Source: Phenylobacterium sp.
Lineage (GTDB): Bacteria > Pseudomonadota > Alphaproteobacteria > Caulobacterales > Caulobacteraceae
Length of the DNA stretch: 64,000 nt
Direction of reading: 5' to 3'
Assembly (NCBI RefSeq): GCF_030679875.1
Contig: NZ_JAUXSP010000032.1
Span: 16,754-80,753, forward strand
Part shown: positions 17,791 through 24,763 of the stretch, piece after piece
Layout: each line of letters opens with the position of its first letter
Position numbering within the stretch: position 1 is the stretch's first letter
The notes under the pieces: model-generated
Told to the model about the DNA's origin: nothing
What the model saw: only the letters and a program-made list of their open reading frames with translations
The model's database searches: none
Made by a program: the position numbers and the translations under genes

Positions 17791-18173
17791 AACTGTTGCT
17801 CGACACCCACCTGCTGCTTTGGGCTGCGGCAGGACGCGGGCTCTCCCCTCGCGCCACGGCCTTGATCTGCGACCCCGACAACAGCCTCTTCTTCAGCGCC
17901 GCGAGCATCTGGGAAATCGCCATCAAGAGTTCGCTCGGAAAGCCGCAATTCAAGCTCGACGCCGGCGTCTTCCGCCGCGAGCTACTGGAAAATGGCTACG
18001 AGGAGGTGGTCATCACGGGGGCGCACGCTGCGGCGGTTTCCAGATTGCCCGACCTGCACCGGGACCCGTTTGACCGAATTCTTGTGGCTCAAGCCGCAGT
18101 CGAGAACATCACGCTGTTTTCGGCCGACCCGGCCGTGCTGGCCTATCCCGGTCCAATTCAATCGGCGACATGA
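17787..18173 (+). CDS. PIN-domain ribonuclease toxin (VapC family)
   Basis: PIN-domain protein of 128 residues, partner of the upstream antitoxin. Acidic active-site residues are present: Asp in the opening LLLDTHLLLW, Glu in IWEIAIKSSLGK, and Asp in HRDPFDRILVAQA. Such toxins are Mg-dependent endoribonucleases that cut tRNA or rRNA when freed from the antitoxin. The gene ends 4 nt before the convergent TIGR02588 gene. All key residues are intact, so the system appears functional. Confidence 0.9.
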   Translation: MKLLLDTHLLLWAAAGRGLSPRATALICDPDNSLFFSAASIWEIAIKSSLGKPQFKLDAGVFRRELLENGYEEVVITGAHAAAVSRLPDLHRDPFDRILVAQAAVENITLFSADPAVLAYPGPIQSAT

Positions 18174-18177
18174 AGCG

Positions 18178-18609
18178 CTAGGGCTCGGAATAGCCGTGGG
18201 CGCGAAGGCTGAGCTCGTGATCTGCCGGGTTGGCCGAGAAGAACAACCCGCCCCGACGCTCCGAATGCTGGGGCAGGTAGTCGATGGTTGAGGTGCTGGT
18301 CTCGACCACCGCCTCGCCCTGGAGAAGCTCGCCACTGACCTGCAGGCCCGCCGCCGTGGCCCCGCCCGCATTGGCCGCCGTGAACGATACGAGATATCCG
18401 CCCGGAGTCGTGCTGATCGCGTTGACTGACAGGGTCACCGCAGGCGGGCGCTCTGGCTCCATGATCGCGAAGACCACCATATAGACCAGGGCCGCGGCGA
18501 CCAGCAGGCCGCCGAGGGCGGCGATCAGCCACTCCAGGGGCGAGGTGCTCTCCAGGGCCGGTTGGGGTCCAACCGGGGGCTTGCTCTGGTTGTCGCTGGC
18601 GGGGGTCAT
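18178..18609 (-). CDS. TIGR02588 family single-pass membrane protein
   Basis: Small protein of 143 residues, starting MTPASDNQSK at 18609; longer readings upstream run through the neighbouring gene and are artefacts. One transmembrane helix near residues 27-50 (LEWLIAALGGLLVAAALVYM) is followed by an extracytoplasmic beta-rich domain (PAVTLSVNAISTTPGGYLVS). It resembles the TIGR02588 family, which is normally encoded next to the multi-pass TIGR02587 protein, as here, with an ATGA overlap. Function of the pair is not known to me. Confidence 0.8.
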   Translation of the reverse strand: MTPASDNQSKPPVGPQPALESTSPLEWLIAALGGLLVAAALVYMVVFAIMEPERPPAVTLSVNAISTTPGGYLVSFTAANAGGATAAGLQVSGELLQGEAVVETSTSTIDYLPQHSERRGGLFFSANPADHELSLRAHGYSEP

Positions 18610-19448
18610 AGCAGCAGCCTCGCTGCAGCCGCGCCGATGGCCCCGGGAAAGCCGAGGACAATGCTGGCGCTGACCATCTCCTGAAGCCCCGCGCCGTCCG
18701 TGCGGCTGAAAACCCAGAGGGTGAACAGGCTGACGCTCAGGACGATGGCGTAGCCCACCAGGCTGAAGCGGGCGAAGATGCTCCAGGCCGGAATGTCCTG
18801 TGGCCGGGCCGAGCCGCCCCGAAAGTTGAGCGCGTAGACGAAGGCGTGCATCAGTCCCAGGGACACCAGGGCCAAGGCGACCGCCTGCCAGGCCGACATC
18901 TTGTAGGCGATCAGGACCATCTCCTCGGTCGGCGCCATGTTGAAGGCGAGGAAGAGCGCGCCGGCCCCCATGAGGAACAGCTCCCCCCAATAGGTCGGCG
19001 TATCCCGGTCGCGCTTGCTTTCCGGCTCATCACCCAACTGGCTGCGGGCCAGCATGGCCCCGAAGCTGCCCGGTACGGTCTGCAGGGCGATCTTTCCAAC
19101 GACTTCACGGACCGACATGCCCGGGGTGAGAATGCCAAAGATGTAAAGGGTGACGATGGCGGCCAGGGCGGCGACCAGAAGCACCACCAGGGCGTCGGCC
19201 ACGTCGTCGCGCAGACGCGCGGTGGGCCGCATGCCCCCGAAGCGCGAGAGTCCGACCAGAGTCGGGATGGTCAGGCCCAACAGCAGGGCCAGACGCAGCG
19301 GGTCCATGTAGAAGCCGAGCTGCCACATCTCCATGGTCATCAGCATCGGCAGGGCGAAGATCAGCGCTCCGGCGAAGGCGCGTCCCAAGCCCCGCAGGAA
19401 GGCGGGGTCGGCCTTGAAGGCGCCCGGTGAGGCGATCATTGTGGACAT
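18606..19448 (-). CDS. TIGR02587 / DUF2391 family integral membrane protein
   Basis: Multi-pass inner membrane protein of 280 residues with about seven hydrophobic helices. The motifs FALPMLMTMEMWQLGFYMDP near the N-terminus and FLAFNMAPTEEMVLIAYKM in the middle are characteristic of this family; the conserved acidic residues inside membrane segments (TMEMW, APTEEM) hint at ion or proton transport but that is only inference. It overlaps the following TIGR02588 gene by 4 nt, so the two probably form a complex. Nothing in the sequence links the pair to the flanking peptide genes. Confidence 0.8.
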   Translation of the reverse strand: MSTMIASPGAFKADPAFLRGLGRAFAGALIFALPMLMTMEMWQLGFYMDPLRLALLLGLTIPTLVGLSRFGGMRPTARLRDDVADALVVLLVAALAAIVTLYIFGILTPGMSVREVVGKIALQTVPGSFGAMLARSQLGDEPESKRDRDTPTYWGELFLMGAGALFLAFNMAPTEEMVLIAYKMSAWQAVALALVSLGLMHAFVYALNFRGGSARPQDIPAWSIFARFSLVGYAIVLSVSLFTLWVFSRTDGAGLQEMVSASIVLGFPGAIGAAAARLLL

Positions 19449-19610
19449 AGGGCGATCTCATCTGCCGCGCGGCGCGCTTGACCGACAGGTTAGTTCTGAA
19501 CTCGCCGACCGGTTCCGTGCCCCCGCCGCCTCTCGGCTGTGTGAGCGCCTGTGTGAGCGCGTGCGCAGCGGGCGTTACGGGGTATGATCCGAAGTCTGAG
19601 GCCGACGATC

Positions 19611-19642
19611 TTGACTCTTGCCTGTTCGGCATCCGCTATGCG
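19611..19642 (+). promoter_or_regulatory. Promoter of the second Lrp/AsnC gene
   Basis: TTGACT (19611-19616), 20 nt, TATGCG (19637-19642), then 26 nt to the ATG: the same layout as the first Lrp promoter, including the 13-base block GCATCCGCTATGC and the bases around the start codon. Sequence between these blocks has diverged. Confidence 0.5.
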
Positions 19643-19668
19643 CATGCCCGCCGAACGGAGCATAAGAT

Positions 19669-20151
19669 ATGCCCAGCCCACTGGACGCCATCGACGTCAA
19701 GATCCTGGAGATCCTGCAGCGGGACGCCTCTCTGTCGACGGCGGACCTGGCTGAGCGCGTGGGTCTTTCGCAGTCGCCCTGCTGGCGTCGCATCCAGCGG
19801 CTGAAGGAAGACGGGTACATCAAGGGGACGGTGGCCCTGGTGGACCGGCACAAGCTGGGCTTCACCATGCAGATCTTCGCCCAGGTGAAAATGACCACGC
19901 TGAGCGACGAAGAACGGGCCCACTTTCACCGGGCGATCGAGAACATCCCCGAGATCCTGGAGTGCTACACGGTCTTTGGGGAGATGGACGCCATGTTGAA
20001 AATTCTGGCCCCGGACGTGAACTGGTACCAGGACTTCGTCTTCTCCACGATCCTCAAGCTCCCTGGGGTGGTGGATGTCCGCTCCATCGTCACCCTGGCC
20101 GATTCCAAGAACACCACCGCTGTGCCGCTGAAGGTCAGGCCCGTCCGCTGA
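19669..20151 (+). CDS. Lrp/AsnC family transcriptional regulator (copy 2)
   Basis: Paralogue of the regulator at 13872-14354, also 160 residues, with the same helix-turn-helix (SQSPCWRRIQRLKEDGYI) and RAM domain (FAQVKMTTLSDEER, APDVNWYQDFVFSTILKLPG). By eye about three quarters of residues are identical. Differences cluster in the loop after the first RAM strand and at the C-terminus, so the two may respond to different amino acids or mix into hetero-oligomers. It precedes the exported class V PLP enzyme and, by position, may control it. Confidence 0.95.
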   Translation: MPSPLDAIDVKILEILQRDASLSTADLAERVGLSQSPCWRRIQRLKEDGYIKGTVALVDRHKLGFTMQIFAQVKMTTLSDEERAHFHRAIENIPEILECYTVFGEMDAMLKILAPDVNWYQDFVFSTILKLPGVVDVRSIVTLADSKNTTAVPLKVRPVR

Positions 20152-20272
20152 CCGGCCGGGCGACTAGTTTAGCCGCGCGACGGGCCAGGTGGCGGCGAGT
20201 TGGACAAGATAATGTCGGGCCACAGCCCTACCCTGCCCTGGCCCGGGCGCCGGGCCGAGTTCAGGGGATGAC

Positions 20273-21523
20273 ATGCTCACACGCCGCAGCCTGATCGCCG
20301 CCGCAGCCGCCGGACCAAGCGTGGCGGCCATCGCCCAGGACGCCGCGGGTCAGGCGCTCGCGCCACCGCAACTGCCGGCCAAGGCCGAATTCGCCGACAT
20401 GGCCCTGACCTATCTGGATGCCGGCGCCACCCACCCCATGCCGCTGGGCGCCAAGAGCGCGGTGGAGGCCTATCTGCGCGAGAAGGCCCTCGACGGGTCA
20501 GCCCGGCCCATGAGAGTCGGCGCCCAGGAGGCGGAGATGATCGCCGCCTTCGGGACCCTGGTCGGCGCCGCGCCCGACGAACTCTGCATCGTCCAGTCGA
20601 CCACCATGGGCGAGAACCTGGCTCTGCTGGCGCTGGGCCTGCCGCAGGCCGGCGGTCGCATCGTCATCGACGCCCTGCACTTCTTCGGCTCCTTCTACAC
20701 CTATGGGGAAATGGGCCGGGCCGGGATGGATGTGGTCACCCTGCCCATGGAGGCCGATGGCAGGATCGACATGGCCAAGATGGCTCAGGCCATTGATGAC
20801 AAGACCAGGCTGGTGGCGATCAGCCACGTCTCGACGGTGAATGGTTTCGAGCATGACCTGAAGGCGGTCTGCGATCTCGCCCATGCTCACGGGGCCTATG
20901 TGTTCGCCGACATCATCCACGGCGCCGGGACCACGCCGATTGACCTGCGCGCGGCGGGCGTCGATTTCGCCGCCAGCGCCTCATACAAGTGGCTGATGGG
21001 GGATTTTGGCCTGGCCTTCTTCTACGTGCGCCGCGAGGTGCAGGCGAAGCTGCGCCGGCCCTGGTGGGGCTACCACCAGCTCGCCAAGTTCCAGACCCAT
21101 GTCTATCCGCACGACACGCCCGGCGACACGGTGGCGGACTACGAGGCCATTGATGGGGCGGCAGGCCTGTTCGCCATGGGCGCCGCGCCCTGGACCGGGG
21201 TCGTGCAGCTGAACTGGTCGCTGGCCTGGCTGAACCAGGTCGGAGTCGAGGCCATCCAGGCCTGGCGCCAGCCCATGGTCGACGCCGTCCAGAACGAGCT
21301 GCGCGGCCGGGGTTACGCCCCGCTGACGCCGCTGGACAGCCGCACCCCCCTGATCGCCTTTGCCCTCAAGGACGCCCGGGCCAAGCTGGCCGAGCGGCTG
21401 AACGGCGCCAATATCCGCCTGGGCCTGTCACAGAACCGCTTCCGGGTGTCGCTGGCGGTGTTCAACGACATGAACGACGTGGACCGACTACTGGCGGTCC
21501 TGCCGAGGGATCCCCCAGTCTGA
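20273..21523 (+). CDS. Tat-exported class V aminotransferase-fold PLP enzyme
   Basis: PLP enzyme of the class V (cysteine desulfurase/isopenicillin N epimerase-like) group, 416 residues. The N-terminus MLTRRSLIAAAAAGPSVAAIA has a twin-arginine motif, hydrophobic core and AIA cleavage region, so the folded, cofactor-loaded enzyme is probably exported by Tat. Later features: CIVQSTTMGENLALLAL (phosphate cup), FADIIHGAG with the Asp and His of the PLP site, and ASASYKWLMGDFG with the Schiff-base Lys. No desulfurase-type active-site Cys loop is evident, so epimerase or lyase chemistry on an amino acid or peptide is more likely. Start ATG has AGGGG upstream (spacing 7). Confidence 0.85.
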   Translation: MLTRRSLIAAAAAGPSVAAIAQDAAGQALAPPQLPAKAEFADMALTYLDAGATHPMPLGAKSAVEAYLREKALDGSARPMRVGAQEAEMIAAFGTLVGAAPDELCIVQSTTMGENLALLALGLPQAGGRIVIDALHFFGSFYTYGEMGRAGMDVVTLPMEADGRIDMAKMAQAIDDKTRLVAISHVSTVNGFEHDLKAVCDLAHAHGAYVFADIIHGAGTTPIDLRAAGVDFAASASYKWLMGDFGLAFFYVRREVQAKLRRPWWGYHQLAKFQTHVYPHDTPGDTVADYEAIDGAAGLFAMGAAPWTGVVQLNWSLAWLNQVGVEAIQAWRQPMVDAVQNELRGRGYAPLTPLDSRTPLIAFALKDARAKLAERLNGANIRLGLSQNRFRVSLAVFNDMNDVDRLLAVLPRDPPV

Positions 21524-21626
21524 ACCCGCGGGGGCCAGAAAGTCGGGCAAAGACAAAGGTTCCGGTTGAGCTTCCCGACGGCCTGGGACAGGTTCCGCGC
21601 CCCACCTGCGGCTGTGAGCGACCCCG

Positions 21627-22430
21627 ATGAGCCCGTCCCTGTTCTTCAATCTGCAAGCGACCCACAACCCGCACCGCTGGCTGCTGCCGCTGAGCCCCAC
21701 GGTCTGCGTGGGACCACCGGACAACCTGTTCATGTTTGGCGGGGTCGGCATGGCCGCGGCGATTGCAGCCCTGGAACGCACCTGTGGCCGGCCAGCCATC
21801 TGGGCGACGGCCCAGTATCTCTCCTATGCCCGGCCGCCCAGCATCGTGGATCTGGACGTCTGGGTGCCGGCCTCGGGCAAGTACAATAGCCAGGCCCGGG
21901 TGATCGGGCATGTGGGGGACAAGGAGATCTTCACGGTCAACGCCGCGCTTGGCGCCCGGGAGAGCGAGCATTCCACCCAGTGGGTCCAGGCGCCATCGGC
22001 GCCGGCGCCGGAGGACTGCGTGGAGGCCGATCACTGGCGGGGCGGCGGTGATGACCTGCACAGCCGGATCGAGGTCCGCGTCGCCAAGGGCCGCTATGGC
22101 GGCGCCACCGCCGGCACCCCCGCCGATGATGGCCGCCTGCTGCTGTGGATCCGGTCGCGCGAAGGCCTGCCCATCGACTCCACCTTCCTGGCCATCGTGG
22201 CCGACTTCGTGCCCGGCGCCCTGGGCAACGCCTTGCAGATGAACGCCGGCGGCAACAGCCTGGACAACACCATCCGCTACCGCCGGATCGTCCCCACCGA
22301 CTGGGTGCTCTGCGACATCGCGATCGATGGCGTACACGGCGGGTTTGGCCATGGGAGCATGGCGCTCTTCGCCCAGGATGGGCAGCTGATGGCCACCGCC
22401 AGCCAGTCGATGATCCTGCGGGTCTTCTAG
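21627..22430 (+). CDS. TesB-type acyl-CoA thioesterase family protein
   Basis: Double-hotdog thioesterase-like protein of 267 residues, cytoplasmic. The first hotdog carries FGGVGMAAAIAALERTCG on its central helix; the second has ADFVPGALGNAL with the Asp, SLDNTIRY and the terminal ASQSMILR with the Gln, matching the Asp-Thr-Gln catalytic set of TesB. It would hydrolyse acyl-CoA to free acid and CoA. The gene stands alone between the PLP enzyme and the convergent carbonic anhydrase gene; substrate is not indicated. Confidence 0.82.
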   Translation: MSPSLFFNLQATHNPHRWLLPLSPTVCVGPPDNLFMFGGVGMAAAIAALERTCGRPAIWATAQYLSYARPPSIVDLDVWVPASGKYNSQARVIGHVGDKEIFTVNAALGARESEHSTQWVQAPSAPAPEDCVEADHWRGGGDDLHSRIEVRVAKGRYGGATAGTPADDGRLLLWIRSREGLPIDSTFLAIVADFVPGALGNALQMNAGGNSLDNTIRYRRIVPTDWVLCDIAIDGVHGGFGHGSMALFAQDGQLMATASQSMILRVF

Positions 22431-22441
22431 GCCGCGCCTTC

Positions 22442-22972
22442 TCAAGCGGTCCGGACAAGCTCCCGGTGATAGCGCTTCCAGTTCTCCACATAGTGGTGGG
22501 CCGAGGCGGTGAGGATCCGCGCCTGGCCGTCGGAGACCTCGCGCACCACCTTGCCCGGCGCGCCCATGACCAGGCTGTTGTCAGGGATCTCCTTGCCCTC
22601 GGTGATCAGGCAGTTGGCGCCGATCAGGCAGTTCTTCCCGATCTTCGCCCCATTGAGGATGATCGAGCCGATGCCCACCAGGCTGTTGTCGCCGATGGTG
22701 CAGCCATGCAGCATGACCAGATGGCCGACGGTGACATCGCGGCCAATCGTCAGGGGCGACCCTGAATCGGTGTGAAGAACAGAACCGTCCTGAATATTTG
22801 AATTTTCGCCAATGATGATCGGGTCATTGTCGCCACGAAGGGTGGCGCCAAACCACACCGAGGCGTTCGTCTTGAGGATTACATTCCCCATGACGGCGGC
22901 GGTGGGAGCAATCCAGTATTCACCCTCTGGCGGCAGATCCGGAGCCACCTCGCCCAAATTAAAGACACTCAT
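22442..22972 (-). CDS. Gamma-class carbonic anhydrase family protein
   Basis: Left-handed beta-helix hexapeptide protein of 176 residues counted from MSVFNLGE (GGGGTG upstream); an ATG at 22987 is possible but has no ribosome binding site. Repeats are visible from VMGNVIL to [13 protein letters not shown]. Putative metal His residues lie in [22 protein letters not shown]. Many such YrdA/CaiE-like proteins bind zinc; carbonic anhydrase activity is proven for few. The gene faces the thioesterase gene and is divergent from phoH. Confidence 0.9.
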   Translation of the reverse strand: MSVFNLGEVAPDLPPEGEYWIAPTAAVMGNVILKTNASVWFGATLRGDNDPIIIGENSNIQDGSVLHTDSGSPLTIGRDVTVGHLVMLHGCTIGDNSLVGIGSIILNGAKIGKNCLIGANCLITEGKEIPDNSLVMGAPGKVVREVSDGQARILTASAHHYVENWKRYHRELVRTA

Positions 22973-23243
22973 CCGAACACCCCACATCTTGTCGAAAACG
23001 TCGCACTTCAGGCCTGGTTAACCAGGCTAGCATCATAATTGCGATGCGATTCGAAGGGATCATACCCTGACGATCCGCGCCGGACCGGCTTCCGGTCTGA
23101 AGGTTCGAGTTGGACGGAGTGCATGGCGCTGCGTTTTCGATCCCGGCGGGGCTCCCTCGCCATCGATGACCCGACGATGCTCGGGAACGGGTCGCCCCCC
23201 GGCGCGCCCCCGGCCCCCCCTCCTTCTCTGTCGTCCTCCCCTC
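22973..23243. other. Gene-poor leader between the carbonic anhydrase and PhoH genes
   Basis: This stretch of about 270 bases holds the divergent promoters. It is in frame with PhoH from 23039 onward, but the sequence encoded is Pro/Ser-rich, ends in a C-rich run (23190-23245), and has no family resemblance that I recognise. I see no RNA gene in it, although the terminator-like hairpin at its end could mark the 3' end of a short leader transcript. Confidence 0.4.
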
Positions 23244-23275
23244 AGGGGCGGTCCTCCCAGGACTCGCCCCTTTTT
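23244..23275 (+). terminator. Terminator-like hairpin in the phoH leader
   Basis: AGGGGCGGTCC and GGACTCGCCCCT pair over 11 bp with one bulged C, loop TCCCA, followed by TTTTT. This is a good intrinsic terminator 22 nt before the preferred phoH start codon. Attenuation, or a short RNA ending here, are both possible. Confidence 0.6.
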
Positions 23276-23296
23276 CATGCCCCCATGGAGGCTTTG

Positions 23297-24058
23297 ATGA
23301 CCAAGCGTGCCCTGAAGCGACAACTGCGCGAAGGCGCCTTCGACGCCGAGCAGTTTGAAGATTCGAAAATCCGCCGGCTGCCCATCGAGCGAGGGTGGTC
23401 GCCCCTGGGGCCAGGAGAGGAAGGGCGAGATCAGAGCTATCTCAAAACCATCAAGGCCAAGTCGCCAGGACAGGAAGAGCTCATCGCGGCGATCGACGCC
23501 AAGAACCTGGTGCTGGCGCTAGGCCCCGCCGGCACCGGCAAGACCTATCTGGCGATCGCCAAGGCGGTCGAGGCCCTGGAGGCCGGCCGGGTCGGCCGCA
23601 TCGTTCTGTCGCGTCCAGCGGTGGAAGCCGGGGAATCCATCGGCTTCCTGCCCGGCGAGATGGAGGACAAGCTCGCCCCCTATCTGCGCCCCCTCTATGA
23701 CGCCCTGTCTGATCGCATGTCGATGAAGCGGGTCCGGTCCCTGATGGCCGAGGGCGCCATCGAGATCGCCCCGGTGGGCTTCATGCGCGGCCGCACCCTG
23801 AACAACGCCTTTGTGGTCATCGATGAGGCGCAGAACTGCACCTATGTGCAGCTGAAGATGCTGCTCACCCGCCTGGGCTGGCACTCCACCATGGTGGTCA
23901 CCGGCGATCCCGCGCAATCGGACCTGCTGCCTGAACTCTCGGGCCTTGGCCCCGTGGCGGAGAAGCTGGCCACTGTGGACAATATCGCCGTGGTGCGTCT
24001 GAAGGACCGCGACATCGTTCGCCACCCCCTGGTGGCCGAGATGCTGGGCGTCCTCTAG
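23297..24058 (+). CDS. PhoH family ATPase
   Basis: PhoH-type P-loop ATPase of 253 residues, cytoplasmic. I choose the ATG at 23297 (MTKRALKRQ) because GGAGG lies 5 nt upstream and the length then matches the family; an in-frame ATG at 23123 would add a low-complexity Pro/Ser extension that includes the leader hairpin. Walker A is LALGPAGTGKTYLA, Walker B is AFVVIDEAQNCTY, and VVTGDPAQSDL is the sensor region. Members are linked to phosphate or stress responses and RNA metabolism. The convergent TetR gene follows, with a shared hairpin between. Confidence 0.92.
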   Translation: MTKRALKRQLREGAFDAEQFEDSKIRRLPIERGWSPLGPGEEGRDQSYLKTIKAKSPGQEELIAAIDAKNLVLALGPAGTGKTYLAIAKAVEALEAGRVGRIVLSRPAVEAGESIGFLPGEMEDKLAPYLRPLYDALSDRMSMKRVRSLMAEGAIEIAPVGFMRGRTLNNAFVVIDEAQNCTYVQLKMLLTRLGWHSTMVVTGDPAQSDLLPELSGLGPVAEKLATVDNIAVVRLKDRDIVRHPLVAEMLGVL

Positions 24059-24063
24059 GTCAA

Positions 24064-24097
24064 AGGGGCCGGGGGAATTCAGGCGCCCTCGGCCCCT
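24064..24097. terminator. Bidirectional hairpin between phoH and the TetR gene
   Basis: AGGGGCCGGGGG and CCCTCGGCCCCT form a 12-bp stem with one wobble pair and a 10-nt loop, placed between convergent genes and overlapping the TetR stop. No long U-tract. Confidence 0.5.
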
Positions 24098-24692
24098 ACT
24101 CGTTCAGCGCCGCGGCCAGTCCGGCCTTGAGGAAGGCCAGGGCCGCCTCTCTCGTGGTCTCGGGGGGCCTGCCGACAAGCTCGGCGAGGGACCGGCCAAT
24201 CAGGCCAACCCCCATGGCGAGAGAGACGGCGACCAGGATCAGGTTGGTGGCGCGCTCAGGGTTGATCCCTTTCTGGGCCATAGGCCCGGAGATCACCTCC
24301 TCCACCGCGGCGCGAACCAGGGTGAGGCGACGGGTCTCACCGGTCAGCTCAAGCCAGGCGGCGAGGCGGGCGCCGCCGGCGGACTCAAAGGCGTCGAACA
24401 AAACCTGCCCTACCCCCTCCAACTGCTCATGCGGATCATCTGGCCGCTCGGCCTCAAGCACCCGGGCGACCAGTTGGCGGATCATTGCTTCGGCCAGCGC
24501 CGTCTGCACCCCATCGATGGAGCCGAAATGGTGCAACACCGTGGCATGGGAGACGCCGGCGCCTTTGGCGACGTCCACCAGCTTCAGCGCCTGTGGCCCG
24601 TGGTCCACCAGAAGCTGCTCAGCGGCCTGCAGGATGTTCTCGCGGGCGGCCGCCGGGGAGCGACGCATACGGCGGGCGGCTTCTATTGACAT
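24096..24692 (-). CDS. TetR/AcrR family repressor
   Basis: TetR-type regulator of 198 residues. The N-terminal helix-turn-helix is at about 15-60 (ENILQAAEQLLVDHGPQALKLVDVAKGAGVSHATVLHHFG, split here into its usual parts: recruitment helix, AKGAGVSHATVLHHF recognition helix). The C-terminal two thirds is the ligand-binding all-helical domain. It is divergent from the PF10118-type hydrolase; two inverted repeats in the 70-bp gap are the likely operators, so it probably represses itself and the hydrolase until a hydrophobic ligand binds. Confidence 0.9.
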   Translation of the reverse strand: MSIEAARRMRRSPAAARENILQAAEQLLVDHGPQALKLVDVAKGAGVSHATVLHHFGSIDGVQTALAEAMIRQLVARVLEAERPDDPHEQLEGVGQVLFDAFESAGGARLAAWLELTGETRRLTLVRAAVEEVISGPMAQKGINPERATNLILVAVSLAMGVGLIGRSLAELVGRPPETTREAALAFLKAGLAAALNE

Positions 24693-24746
24693 TTTTGTAG
24701 ATAACTCTACCTTTGAGGCAGGACAAGTATCGGGTCAGCCGACCCG
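24686..24746 (+). promoter_or_regulatory. TetR/hydrolase divergent promoter with inverted repeats
   Basis: TTGACA (24686-24691) and a -10-like TACCTT (24708-24713) bracket a perfect inverted repeat GTAGA-TAAC-TCTAC (24697-24710), where a bound dimer would block RNA polymerase. A second perfect repeat, CGGGTC-AGCC-GACCCG, follows at 24731-24746. Confidence 0.5.
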
Positions 24747-24763
24747 TTGCACAGGATCATGCC

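Noticed and set aside
18607..18990. Longer form of the TIGR02588 gene starting at 18990.
   Set aside because: The extra residues lie entirely within the TIGR02587 gene in another frame and look like an antisense-type composition; the ATG at 18609 gives the usual ATGA overlap.
23075..23125. GGTTCGAGT near 23100 recalls a tRNA T-loop.
   Set aside because: The flanking bases do not form a T-stem, and no acceptor or anticodon stem can be drawn.
23039..23296. N-terminal extension of PhoH from 23039 or 23123.
   Set aside because: The extension is Pro/Ser-rich low complexity, contains a terminator-like hairpin, and a better ribosome binding site precedes 23297. The 23123 start remains possible.
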